From Sutcliffiella cohnii (GTDB lineage: Bacteria; Bacillota; Bacilli; Bacillales; Bacillaceae_I), in assembly GCF_002250055.1 (NCBI RefSeq), contig NZ_CP018866.1, forward strand, positions 388,001-452,000: a stretch of 64,000 bases of DNA. Direction: 5' to 3'. Below the pieces are notes generated by a model. The model searched no databases. It had not been told where the DNA came from and saw only the letters and a program-made list of their open reading frames with translations. Below, in pieces: positions 7,442 through 15,813 of this stretch. A program made the position numbers and the translations under genes. How positions within the stretch are numbered: the first letter of the stretch is position 1; the number at the start of each line of letters is the position of its first letter.

Positions 7442-9055
7442 ATGAAGGTAGTTCAACAAGATGAGAAGGCTAGAGGAGAAAACAGGTATTCATTTAAAAA
7501 TTTTGTAGAGGCGCGGGATAATTCCGATTGGTATGCAGATGATCCGTTTGTGCAAAAAGTGTTGAAAAAATATGCGGGGGCGCAGTTTGAAACGGTAGAG
7601 AAAGCGGTCAAAAGTTTTTCACCAGTTGTCTCCAAAAACTGGAATAAGCTTGCGGAGAAAAATGCACGTCCAGAAGCACGTCCGTACATGTTGCATTACG
7701 ATGCGTTTAACAACCGGATTGACCGAATTGTCCGCCCGCACGAATTGTTACAACTAGAAAAAGGTTTATTCGGGGAAGGTTTATTTTCAAGTAGAATGCC
7801 AGCGTGGGAAAGTTTTACGAAGCGATTGCTCATCCATCAACTAGGGGAGGCTGGAGTGACTTGTCCGATGACGTGTACACATGGATTAATTGCGTTGCTA
7901 GAACAGTTTCCTAATGAAGACCATCCTGAGTTGCAAGAAATACTAGAGCATGCAAAAGAAGGATTGAATGGTGAGTTTGCGATTGGCGCACAGTTTATGA
8001 CGGAAATACAAGGTGGTTCTGATTTACCGAAAAATGTTGTAGAGGCTGTTCCTGATGGGAAGAACTATCGTATTTATGGGAATAAGTTTTTCTGCTCCGT
8101 TGCTCATGCCGACTATGCGGTGATCACCGCGCGTTTTAGCGGTACAGACAAAATCGGGACGTTTATCGTTCCAGCATGGTTGCCAGGGGATAAAGCAAAA
8201 GAGATTCGGAATGGCTACAAGATTAATAGAATTAAGTGGAAGTTAGGGACAGCAGAAGTTCCGACAGGAGAAATCGATTATGATGGGGCACTTGCTTATC
8301 CTGTTGGTCCACAAGATCGCGGCATTGCAGTGGCGGTTGGCATTGTGTTGACGTTATCGCGCTTAGAGATTGGTATTGCATGTGCTGGGTTTATGCTGAG
8401 GGCAGCGAGAGAAGCGAATTTATATGGAGACTTCCGCACTGTTTTTGGGAAGAAAGTGAAGGATTATCCATTATCGGCCGCTACGTTAAAAAGAATAGAA
8501 GAGGCAGCACATCGAACGACTGCTGGCGCGTTTAAAGTGTACGATTTATTTTTAAAGCTAGAAAAACCGTTGAATCCAGGAATTAAAAGTGACCAGCCGT
8601 TAGAAGTTCAAAAGCAATTGTTCAATTTCCGTGAGCTTGTGTTGCTGCAAAAAATTTGTACGACGAATGAAGGAGCGGAAGTGTTGCGTGAGGCGATTTC
8701 AGTGTTCGGTGGGCACGGGGTAATGGAAGAGTTTTCGTCATTGCCACGTATTTTCAGAGATGTCGTCGTGAACGAACAGTGGGAAGGACCTCGTAATTTA
8801 TTATTAACGCAAATCTATAGAGATTTGAAGCGAGTGCAAGAGTGGTATCCAGCAAGGGAGTTTGTTGCGAGTGTATTAAATGGTGCATCGGTGGAAGAGG
8901 TAGAAGAATTCGGTGCAAGGTTGGAAGACTTACTGGCGCGACCGGTGATCGGGGAAGTAACAGAAGCCTCTATGGAAGCTGCTGTTGAGTGGGACGTATT
9001 TTGTAACGAGTTTTTTAAAGCGTTTCAGCGAGTTGCGGTTGCGGAGATTGGATAA
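7442..9055 (+). CDS. Acyl-CoA dehydrogenase family flavoprotein
   Basis: A 537-residue FAD enzyme of the acyl-CoA dehydrogenase superfamily, oxidising an acyl-CoA to the enoyl-CoA. Visible are the FAD/substrate segment (GAQFMTEIQGGSDL), the middle beta domain, and the C-terminal helical domain with VFGGHGVMEEF and NEQWEGPRN. It is longer than the usual 380 residues and resembles the AidB-like branch, with an extra N-terminal region. ATG 7442 is favoured by AAGGGGTG six nt upstream; GTG 7439 is possible. A repeat-like GGGGACAGG lies at 7402-7410. It faces a MerR regulator and an acyl-CoA ligase, so a joint acid-degradation role is likely. Confidence 0.88.
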   Translation: MKVVQQDEKARGENRYSFKNFVEARDNSDWYADDPFVQKVLKKYAGAQFETVEKAVKSFSPVVSKNWNKLAEKNARPEARPYMLHYDAFNNRIDRIVRPHELLQLEKGLFGEGLFSSRMPAWESFTKRLLIHQLGEAGVTCPMTCTHGLIALLEQFPNEDHPELQEILEHAKEGLNGEFAIGAQFMTEIQGGSDLPKNVVEAVPDGKNYRIYGNKFFCSVAHADYAVITARFSGTDKIGTFIVPAWLPGDKAKEIRNGYKINRIKWKLGTAEVPTGEIDYDGALAYPVGPQDRGIAVAVGIVLTLSRLEIGIACAGFMLRAAREANLYGDFRTVFGKKVKDYPLSAATLKRIEEAAHRTTAGAFKVYDLFLKLEKPLNPGIKSDQPLEVQKQLFNFRELVLLQKICTTNEGAEVLREAISVFGGHGVMEEFSSLPRIFRDVVVNEQWEGPRNLLLTQIYRDLKRVQEWYPAREFVASVLNGASVEEVEEFGARLEDLLARPVIGEVTEASMEAAVEWDVFCNEFFKAFQRVAVAEIG

Positions 9056-9077
9056 AAACACATAAGTTACATTCCCC

Positions 9078-9112
9078 CCCTCACAACTACTGGAGTTATG
9101 AGGGTTTTTTTT
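9078..9112 (+). terminator. Terminator of the acyl-CoA dehydrogenase
   Basis: CCCTCACAACT pairs with AGTTATGAGGG and is followed by eight T residues. Confidence 0.85.
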
Positions 9113-9216
9113 AGTTAAGGCTATTAATTAAGTGGACGAGGGACCATTATAACTTTTTCCTAATGTTTACAAAGACTTTTGTTCTAACTACAATAAAGCA
9201 AAGGGGTGAATTTTTT

Positions 9217-9816
9217 ATGAGCGAAACAATTAGTAAAAAAATATACAAGCAAATTGATGAAGAACGAATTATAGATGCATTGGAAGATGGAAATTGGGAT
9301 GATGCCTTTGTATTATTCAAATATTCGGTTCTTACTAAAGAAGAATTTAGCGAGTTACAGCAATTAAACACTAACTACGGTGCATTTGAAAAACAAATGA
9401 AGGATTATGTAAAGAAAACAGAAATGGAAAAACTAGAGAAAGCATTTAGGGACGGCAAAGACAAGGAAGCAGAAGTTCTATTTTATTTTTCAGACCATTT
9501 GACTGTGAAGGACTTCACTGAGATTAAGCGAAAATGGAGAGTTCCTAATAAGGAAGAAATGGAGCTTACAGAGGAGCAAGTCGATGATAATTGGAAGAAA
9601 ATATTAGAGGGAATAAAGGCTGAAATATCTAAGCCTTCATTTGATACTTGGTTTAGACAGACAAAAGGTGAATTGGTGGATGGAGTTTTAGTTATTGGTT
9701 GTGCGAACGAATTTCAATTGGATTGGTTGGAGACAAGATACAGTGACCTAATATTAGAGGTTGCGGAAAAAATATTTGGCACTAAATATAACCTTCGATT
9801 CGTGAATAGAGAGTAG
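9217..9816 (+). CDS. Orphan DnaA domain I protein with a duplicated helical N terminus
   Basis: A 199-residue protein. Residues about 123-196 match domain I of the replication initiator DnaA: WKKILEGIKAEISKPSFDTW and ANEFQLDWLETRY correspond to the well-known signatures of Bacillus DnaA domain I. There is no AAA+ or DNA-binding domain. The N-terminal half holds two related helical repeats (about 17-50 ALEDGNWDDAFVLFKY and 74-107 AFRDGKDKEAEVLFYF). In DnaA, domain I self-associates and binds partners such as DnaD and SirA, so this protein may modulate initiation or another partner; that is inference. ATG 9217 follows AAAGGGGTG; the 18-residue upstream extension lacks a site. It has no operon partners. 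Confidence 0.8.
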   Translation: MSETISKKIYKQIDEERIIDALEDGNWDDAFVLFKYSVLTKEEFSELQQLNTNYGAFEKQMKDYVKKTEMEKLEKAFRDGKDKEAEVLFYFSDHLTVKDFTEIKRKWRVPNKEEMELTEEQVDDNWKKILEGIKAEISKPSFDTWFRQTKGELVDGVLVIGCANEFQLDWLETRYSDLILEVAEKIFGTKYNLRFVNRE

Positions 9817-9886
9817 TAAAAAGTTAGATGTATTGAGCTAAAAAAATATAATGATTAATAGTTTTGTTTAGGTTACTTTCAAAAAT

Positions 9887-9910
9887 GTGTGGACGACCAG
9901 TCCCCTTTAC
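9887..9910 (+). repeat. Degenerate copy of the dispersed REP-like repeat
   Basis: GTGTGGACGACCAGTCCCC preceded by the usual CAAAAAT lead-in. Only the left half is well preserved. A further fragment, GTGGACGAGGGACC, lies at 9132-9145. Confidence 0.5.
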
Positions 9911-9991
9911 TGAATAAAAGTAAGAGGTAAACCTAAAAAAACTTGGGCGTAACCTCTCATCGAAGAATTATCAATTTGCTTTTGCTTAATA

Positions 9992-10150
9992 CTAACTTAA
10001 ACTTCTATAAGTTAAAGAGAAAAATAATATCAGTAGCAACACGTAGTAAGTAAGTTTCTCTGCTTTCTTTTGAGGCCGTTTTTCAATTAATGTGTAAAGA
10101 AGTAATACAATTACCACAGATAAAATTATAGAGGGGGCAAGGTGTTCCAA
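9992..10150 (-). CDS. Two-helix small membrane protein
   Basis: A 52-residue open frame starting TTG 10150. GGAGG (10159-10163 on the minus strand) sits 8 nt upstream, which is what makes it credible. The protein has two hydrophobic helices (SIILSVVIVLLLYTLI and LTYYVLLLILFFSLTY) joined by a basic loop EKRPQKKAEK. It follows the truncated YhhN gene on the same strand after about 90 bp. Not recognised; could be a small stress or assembly protein, or chance. Confidence 0.45.
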   Translation of the reverse strand: MEHLAPSIILSVVIVLLLYTLIEKRPQKKAEKLTYYVLLLILFFSLTYRSLS

Positions 10151-10242
10151 ATAAAGTTCCTCCAGTCAGTTACATTTTCCCTAATATGCATGAGTCTTTC
10201 AGTGCAAAGGTAGCTACAGCTCCTTGTAGTTGTTAAAGCCTA

Positions 10243-10587
10243 CTATAGTCCACCAATACTTATAGCAAACAACAACTGAGCAGTAAAATAAGTGCTCATT
10301 ACAAAATAGTCTGCTAGTCTAAAATTAACCTTAAATTTATTTACAGCTAATATAGCATCTGAAATGAAAAATAAGAAAGCAGCTGCAATAAGTATTTTTG
10401 TACTAGTCATAATCGCTAAACTTACCATTGTTGTGATTATAATGATATAAAAGGCAACAGCGAAAAGAAGCTTTTTGCCTCCTTTTTTCCGTACATTTTC
10501 ATATAAGTAAAAATACAAAATAACTGCCATTATAAACCGTTTATATAAAGAACGGTCTCCTTCAATGAATAATAAGTCTTTCCTCAC
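10243..10587 (-). CDS. YhhN-like (lysoplasmalogenase) membrane protein, N-terminally truncated
   Basis: A 114-residue hydrophobic protein whose second half matches the C terminus of the YhhN/TMEM86 family (FFISDAILAVNKF, then ADYFVMSTYFTAQLLFA). Full-length members have about 200 residues and eight helices; here only the last half is present. The GTG start overlaps the DegV stop as GTGA, so it is translationally coupled to the upstream gene. Either an ancestral gene was fused down to its C-terminal half by a deletion at the degV boundary, or a short form is used. Enzyme activity is doubtful, because the N-terminal helices are absent. Confidence 0.6.
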   Translation of the reverse strand: MRKDLLFIEGDRSLYKRFIMAVILYFYLYENVRKKGGKKLLFAVAFYIIIITTMVSLAIMTSTKILIAAAFLFFISDAILAVNKFKVNFRLADYFVMSTYFTAQLLFAISIGGL

Positions 10588-11447
10588 TTCTCAACAAAAA
10601 ACATCGAAATCGCACCTAAGCCAACATGGGTACCAACCGATACTCCCATTTGCATAATATAGATGTCTCCCGAGAAATCGGTGTCCAATTGAATTTTCGT
10701 TTTAAGGTTTTCGGCTACTTTAATATCTGATGTATAACCAATGATGATAAAGTCCGTCATTTCTTTGTTATTTCTTTTTACAAACTCCTCTGTGTAATGC
10801 TTAAGAACTCTTTTCAGTCCTCTTTCTTTTCCAACTATGGCTCCTTTTCCATCCTTCATCGACATAATTGGCTTTAGCATTAAGATCTTCCCTATTATCG
10901 CACTTGCATTAGTGAGTCGGCCACTTTTTATTAAATGATCTAAATCAGCTACAGATAGATAATGTTTTACCTTTTTCTTATAATTTTCATTAAAAGCAAC
11001 TAATTCTTCAAATGAAGCTCCCTGCTCTCTCATCTTCGCACTTTTCAACACGAGCCAACCGCTTCCATGGCTCATACATTTTGAATCCACTATATGTATC
11101 TTAACGTTTGATTCCGGGTTTTCCTCGAAAAAATAATCTTTCGCTAGTACAGCTGATTGATAGGAACCGCTTGTCCCACTAGACATGCATATACATAATA
11201 TTTCCTTATTACCAGCCTCAACAGCCTTTTTAATTATTTTTAGAAACTCCTCTGGGCTCGGCATTCCTGTTGTCGGAAACTCTGGTAGTGCCTCTAGCAT
11301 TCCATAAAATTCATCTGGTTGAATATCTATCCTGTCTTTATATACTTTTCCTTCTATATTTATAGTTAAAGGTGCCATGCTGATATCGTACTTTGCCAGT
11401 ACTTCATCAGATAAATCACATGTTGAATCAGCCATAATTTTTATCAA
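10584..11447 (-). CDS. DegV family fatty-acid-binding protein
   Basis: A 287-residue DegV protein. In Gram-positives these soluble proteins bind fatty acids and present them to fatty acid kinase (FakB role). The N terminus MIKIMADSTCDLS carries the family motif DST. The fatty-acid pocket motif SSGTSGSYQSA and the late segment SGRLTNASAIIGKILMLKPI are clear. TTG 11447 is chosen because GGAGG lies 8 nt upstream and the resulting start aligns with family N termini. It is coupled to a truncated YhhN gene. Preceded by a 160-bp gap with no clear feature. Confidence 0.87.
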   Translation of the reverse strand: MIKIMADSTCDLSDEVLAKYDISMAPLTINIEGKVYKDRIDIQPDEFYGMLEALPEFPTTGMPSPEEFLKIIKKAVEAGNKEILCICMSSGTSGSYQSAVLAKDYFFEENPESNVKIHIVDSKCMSHGSGWLVLKSAKMREQGASFEELVAFNENYKKKVKHYLSVADLDHLIKSGRLTNASAIIGKILMLKPIMSMKDGKGAIVGKERGLKRVLKHYTEEFVKRNNKEMTDFIIIGYTSDIKVAENLKTKIQLDTDFSGDIYIMQMGVSVGTHVGLGAISMFFVEK

Positions 11448-11624
11448 TTTGTATGCCTCCAATATAAAAATCAGCTATCCCTTTTTTTAACATGCCCTTA
11501 AAATCATTCTTATATAGATAAAAATCTGTAAGGTGAAAGCAGGAATAAAAGTCAACAAGTTGAATTGTTTTAGATAGGTTAGTGCACCGAGGTGAATCCA
11601 TGAAAAAAGAGAGGAACCAATCCT

Positions 11625-12671
11625 ATGAGAAAAACGATATACATTCTAATATTTCTTGTTCTAGTAGTATTATCTGCATGTAATAATCAAAGCGGAGAAC
11701 CACAAAAAAACGCTGAAATTAACGTAAAGGGCTTGAAAAATGTTGATGTTCTGAATAGTCATGGAAGTATTAAAGGGCTAGAAAAAATGAGTAACTTTCA
11801 TGACAGTGTACAAAAAGGAATATCCTCTAAATTGCGAATTGTGCACTACACGACGGAAGGAGACCCGATCGTAACAGACTTAGATTATAATGGAGAATTT
11901 CTTGAAGTGAAAAATGATTCGACCCGTGACAAATTTGGAAGTGGGACAATAACAAGTACTAAATGTGACAATTTGATCGAGGAAGTTAATCCTACGAACA
12001 CCACCTATATAGCGGTTGATTGTGCTGGTGGTTTTCATGGAATGATAGATATTTTGCAAATTAACTATAACGTGAGCCAACAGGATTTTTTTGAGTTCGA
12101 ACTGAAATACACGAGTAATGGAAGTGAAACACAAATAAATAGTGACTTTAATATCACAATGGATGTAAAGCAAGAGGTATACAAAAGATTAGTTTATGCA
12201 AATTACGTAGACGAAAAAGATTTCATGAAAACTTGTGACAATGAGGATGCGGTGAGTTATTTCTTAAAAGTATATATTAATAACAGTGAGCGCGAATTTG
12301 AATGGAGTGCGTGTGATCAAACTATGGATGGCGAGAAGTTTACTAGCATTGCAAATTACATAATGGAACAAGCTGAAAACAAACAAAATATACAAACCGA
12401 GGAGACTATTCAAGGGTACGTGTTAGAAATAAGAGACAACGAACTGTTAATTGGGGAAGGGTTAACTATGCTAGATTATGAATGGCTTAAGGATGAATTA
12501 CCTGAGATAGATTTCAATAACTATATTTTCGACTTTACTATTGTAACAGAAGTAAATACAAAAGATTTTAACCCTGGTGATAAAATCTTAGCAACCATAG
12601 AAGGAAGCAAAAGTAATACAGTACCTGGAAGAGCAAAAGTGAAGGGCATTAAGAAAATAGGATTACACTAG
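11625..12671 (+). CDS. Lipoprotein with DUF4362-like and DUF3221-like domains
   Basis: A 348-residue predicted lipoprotein. The signal peptide ends in the lipobox LSAC with Cys near residue 19. After a short linker, residues about 38-120 resemble DUF4362 (DVLNSHGSIKGLEKM, IVHYTTEGDPIVTDLDY, DKFGSGTI). A middle section with paired cysteines follows. The last 90 residues (IQGYVLEIRDNELLIGEG to the end) resemble DUF3221, the YobA-like domain. Both families are Bacillaceae envelope proteins of unknown role. The start follows GAGAGG. It stands alone. Domain names are from memory of motif patterns. Confidence 0.68.
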   Translation: MRKTIYILIFLVLVVLSACNNQSGEPQKNAEINVKGLKNVDVLNSHGSIKGLEKMSNFHDSVQKGISSKLRIVHYTTEGDPIVTDLDYNGEFLEVKNDSTRDKFGSGTITSTKCDNLIEEVNPTNTTYIAVDCAGGFHGMIDILQINYNVSQQDFFEFELKYTSNGSETQINSDFNITMDVKQEVYKRLVYANYVDEKDFMKTCDNEDAVSYFLKVYINNSEREFEWSACDQTMDGEKFTSIANYIMEQAENKQNIQTEETIQGYVLEIRDNELLIGEGLTMLDYEWLKDELPEIDFNNYIFDFTIVTEVNTKDFNPGDKILATIEGSKSNTVPGRAKVKGIKKIGLH

Positions 12672-12783
12672 TAATTGAAAAGTACTTTACGTTGACTTAA
12701 GAAAAAAATCCTATTCTCTCTGTCTCGTACTTCAGATGATAGTTTAACGTTAATCAAAAAATGAAATGGATTGATGTAACAAA

Positions 12784-12966
12784 ATGGTGAAATATTTGAG
12801 ATGTTTACTTTATTTAGTGGTAGCCAGTACAGTAGGTTATTATATTTCTCAATATATAACGCATGATAAAAGTTTAGTAAGTATGATAAAAGGTTTCGTT
12901 GTAATGTCCATCGTTATTCTACTATTGTTATCCCTGGAAGTTTTAAAGTTTCGAAAAACACAATAG
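12784..12966 (+). CDS. Small two-helix membrane protein
   Basis: A 60-residue protein with two hydrophobic helices (CLLYLVVASTVGYYIS and GFVVMSIVILLLLSLEV) and a basic end KFRKTQ. The ribosome binding site is weak (GGATTG), so the call rests mainly on membrane topology and an uninterrupted frame. It lies between the lipoprotein and the GNAT gene with no obvious operon link. Confidence 0.45.
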   Translation: MVKYLRCLLYLVVASTVGYYISQYITHDKSLVSMIKGFVVMSIVILLLLSLEVLKFRKTQ

Positions 12967-13103
12967 ACAACAATTATAAGTTGTTTCGTTTTTGTTGAAA
13001 CCTTGTTAATAGCATATGAATTAACAACCAGTTTCGGTGGCATTCCGTGCAAGAGTGAGAGTTGGTAGAAGGTCATTAGAAAATTATTGAGAGGGATAAA
13101 GAA

Positions 13104-13580
13104 ATGGATATTTATATTAGAAACGCCAAGCAAAACGATTATGATTCACTGCTGCCTTTATTTAGACAGATTCATGAATACCACGTATTTGTAAGACCAG
13201 ATTTGTATAAAGAGAATGACACTCCAGTCGAGAAAGAGTTTTTTGAAAGCCAATTAATTGATGAGAAACAGCATATTTTTGTGGGCAGCATAGACAATGA
13301 TATAGTTGGCGTTGTAGTTACAAAGGAAGAGGAAGTAACGGAAAATACTTTCGTTAATGCGAGGAAAGTATTATTTATACAGAGTTTATGCGTTGCTGAT
13401 ACACATAGGAAGAAAGGTATCGGAAAAAAACTAACTCAATATGTTTTTGATTTTGGAAGAAGCCTCAAAGTTGACAGTATCGAATTGGGAGTATCCGAGG
13501 AAAATACAGCTGCCATCGAATTTTATAGGTCAATTGGGATGACAACGAAAAGTAGGAAAATGGAGATTGTATTTAAATAA
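13104..13580 (+). CDS. GNAT family N-acetyltransferase
   Basis: A 158-residue acetyl-CoA-dependent acyltransferase. The fold is complete: N-terminal strand IRNAKQNDYDSLL, the acetyl-CoA strand and pyrophosphate loop (LCVADTHRKKGIGKKLTQ, an R-x-x-G-x-G/A type loop), and the C-terminal NTAAIEFYRSIGM. GAGAGGG precedes ATG 13104. The acceptor substrate cannot be predicted. It is monogenic and ends at a terminator. Confidence 0.85.
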   Translation: MDIYIRNAKQNDYDSLLPLFRQIHEYHVFVRPDLYKENDTPVEKEFFESQLIDEKQHIFVGSIDNDIVGVVVTKEEEVTENTFVNARKVLFIQSLCVADTHRKKGIGKKLTQYVFDFGRSLKVDSIELGVSEENTAAIEFYRSIGMTTKSRKMEIVFK

Positions 13581-13625
13581 CGGAGAGTTTTAATTGAACA
13601 AGAACTGTATATTAAAGGATAAGAG

Positions 13626-13651
13626 TTTGGGATGTTTCCCAAGCTTTTTTT
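13626..13651 (+). terminator. Terminator of the GNAT gene
   Basis: TTTGGGA pairs with TTCCCAA over a short loop and is followed by GC and seven T residues. The rest of the gap to 13887 shows no gene. Confidence 0.65.
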
Positions 13652-13887
13652 GCTATTAATACTGTTAATTTACGTGTTATTTATGATTCTGCATAATCGG
13701 AACTACTTAGCTATTTTCGAAAAGGAAAAGGGCTCCTTCTTATTTGTAGTAAAAAAGTTTCTATAGATACTTCAGCCTCACATGAAGGAGTTATTCAGTG
13801 AATTGTTGAATGACTATTTATATTGAATGGAATGCGAAGCTTTGAACGATAGATTGTAGAGAAATACATTATAAAAGGGGTATGGTC

Positions 13888-15666
13888 ATGTTACAAAGCT
13901 ATCTTGACAGGGATTTGAGTTTATCTGTGGAGAAGTGGATGGTTTCTCAACCTGTTACTGTTGGGGTGAATGATACAGTAAAAAAAGCGGCATTAAAGGT
14001 AAATAGTTTGGATTTGGAATGTGTGCCTGTTGTCGGGGAGTTGGGGAATCCAGTAGGAATATTAACGTCAAAGATTTTGCTAAAGGCTATGTTGGATGAA
14101 GCGGAAGAGGATCCGATTTTACATTATATGTCCAAGGAGGATTTTTATATCATTCGAGTAGGTGACTCCATTCTTGATTTACATAAGCTTCCCTATACGT
14201 ATTTCTTCGTTATGGACGAGAAACATAAATTAATAGGGGTACTGACTCAATCCGAAATGTTGAAAGGGATTTCGCAATACTTCGAGGACTTAAATCATTC
14301 CTTTCATACAGCTGAAATTGTCGAAACAATCCTTGATAGCGCCTATGAAGGGGTTGCCGTCGTCGATAAAGATGGGATTATTGTGGAGTTTAATAAGGCG
14401 TACAGTCGCTTTACCGGTGTGGAAAAAAAGGACGCCATCGGAAGACCAGTACAAGAGGTGATTGAAAATACGAACCTTCACCAAACAGTGAAAACAGGTC
14501 TGCCTGAACGAGGGGAAATCCAGTATATTCAAGGGCAACCAATGGTGGTGCATCGAATTCCACTGTGGCGAAATGGGGAACTAGTTGGGGCAATCGGAAT
14601 GCTCATTTTTGAAGGTGTTACGGAACTGTACCAAATATATGACCGTTTCCGGGAAAAAACGCAGGAGATTTCGTCAGGTCAAAAGCAAACAGAAGGTTTA
14701 CCAAATAAGCTGCCAAGCACAATGTCGCTTGAACAGATTATCGGTCAAAGTGAGGAGATAATGAAGCTTAAACGGATGACGAGAAAAGTGGCAAAAACGG
14801 ATGCAACCGTCATGATTACTGGTGAAAGTGGAACCGGAAAAGAGATGTTTGCTAAAAGTATTCATGACTTAAGTGAATATAGAGAAGGTCTGTTTATCAG
14901 TGTAAATTGCGGAGCGATACCGGAGCAGCTATTTGAATCAGAGTTATTTGGCTATGAAGAAGGGGCTTTTACTGGTGCGAAAAAAGGTGGTAAATCCGGA
15001 AAGCTTGAATTGGCTGAAGGTGGAACATTATTTTTAGATGAAATCGGTGAGATGCCCCTAGTTATGCAAACGAAATTACTTCGAGTATTGCAGGAAAAAG
15101 AGTTTGAACGATTAGGTAGTATCCGGAAACAGCCGTTAAAAACAAGAATAGTGACAGCCACTAATCGAAATTTAAAGGAGATGGTGGTGGATGGAGCATT
15201 TCGGGAGGATTTATATTATCGAATCAACGTCATTGAATTATCCATCCCACCATTAAGGGAACGGAAAAAGGATATTCCATTATTAATTTCTCACTATTTA
15301 ACGTCTATATGTACAAAGTATCAAATACCGAAAAAAGAAGTAACAGCAGCTGCATTAGAAGTGTTAATAAGTTATTCGTGGTATGGAAATATACGCGAAT
15401 TAGTAAATATGATTGAAAAACTAGTTATTTTAACAGAAGGAAAAACGATTGATTTTCGTCATCTTCCTAATTATATGAAAAAACTTGAGTTTACGAATGT
15501 ACAGGCTTCTCCGATTCACAGGGTAAGACAAGAGGAAGATGCGAAGGAAAGAGAAGTCATCCAAATGATTTTAGAAGAGTCAGGAGGCAATAAATCATTG
15601 GCAGCAAAAAGGCTTGGAATTCACCGGACAACGCTTTACCAAAAGCTTAAAAAATATGGATTGTAG
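13888..15666 (+). CDS. Sigma-54-dependent activator with CBS and PAS input domains
   Basis: A 592-residue bacterial enhancer-binding protein. Order: two CBS motifs (about 10-130, often ligand- or nucleotide-sensing), a PAS domain (about 142-255), an AAA+ sigma-54 contact domain (about 280-510) and a Fis-type helix-turn-helix at the C terminus (NKSLAAKRLGIHRTTLYQKL). Walker A GESGTGKE, the GAFTGA loop and Walker B LFLDEIGE are intact, so it should activate sigma-54 RNA polymerase. ATG 13888 is chosen because AAAGGGG lies 7 nt upstream; ATG 13882 is too close. Its obvious target is the -24/-12 promoter 100 bp downstream, driving the alcohol and aldehyde dehydrogenase genes. Confidence 0.92.
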   Translation: MLQSYLDRDLSLSVEKWMVSQPVTVGVNDTVKKAALKVNSLDLECVPVVGELGNPVGILTSKILLKAMLDEAEEDPILHYMSKEDFYIIRVGDSILDLHKLPYTYFFVMDEKHKLIGVLTQSEMLKGISQYFEDLNHSFHTAEIVETILDSAYEGVAVVDKDGIIVEFNKAYSRFTGVEKKDAIGRPVQEVIENTNLHQTVKTGLPERGEIQYIQGQPMVVHRIPLWRNGELVGAIGMLIFEGVTELYQIYDRFREKTQEISSGQKQTEGLPNKLPSTMSLEQIIGQSEEIMKLKRMTRKVAKTDATVMITGESGTGKEMFAKSIHDLSEYREGLFISVNCGAIPEQLFESELFGYEEGAFTGAKKGGKSGKLELAEGGTLFLDEIGEMPLVMQTKLLRVLQEKEFERLGSIRKQPLKTRIVTATNRNLKEMVVDGAFREDLYYRINVIELSIPPLRERKKDIPLLISHYLTSICTKYQIPKKEVTAAALEVLISYSWYGNIRELVNMIEKLVILTEGKTIDFRHLPNYMKKLEFTNVQASPIHRVRQEEDAKEREVIQMILEESGGNKSLAAKRLGIHRTTLYQKLKKYGL

Positions 15667-15670
15667 CCTA

Positions 15671-15709
15671 GTGTAGTCATAACGCTACACCTTCACTACA
15701 TAATTGTAG
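15671..15709. promoter_or_regulatory. Candidate upstream activating sequence for the sigma-54 activator
   Basis: Two inverted repeats: GTGTAGTCATAACGCTACAC (15671-15690) and CTACATAATTGTAG (15696-15709), both built from TGTAG/CTACA. They lie about 55-90 bp upstream of the -24 element, normal for enhancer sites. A third half-site, CTACAACC, follows at about 15718. Confidence 0.65.
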
Positions 15710-15762
15710 CGGAAAATCTACAACCACTTCGATAAACGCTTATATGATCAATGCTGGAAGGT

Positions 15763-15777
15763 TGGCACACTTTTTGC
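15763..15777 (+). promoter_or_regulatory. Sigma-54 (-24/-12) promoter
   Basis: TGGCAC, 5 bp, TTGC: an exact match to the sigma-54 consensus with correct spacing. It lies 37 bp before ATG 15814. It also shows that the in-frame upstream extension to 15751 is not translated. Confidence 0.88.
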
Positions 15778-15813
15778 TTAATAAGTAATGAGTCCAAATT
15801 GGGAGGGGAAGAA

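Noticed and set aside
9217..9816. Degenerate dnaA gene
   Set aside because: The gene is open, has its own ribosome binding site and a distinct N-terminal module, so it is not a dnaA pseudogene.
15751..15813. N-terminal extension of the iron alcohol dehydrogenase
   Set aside because: The sigma-54 promoter lies inside it, and the ribosome binding site is before ATG 15814.
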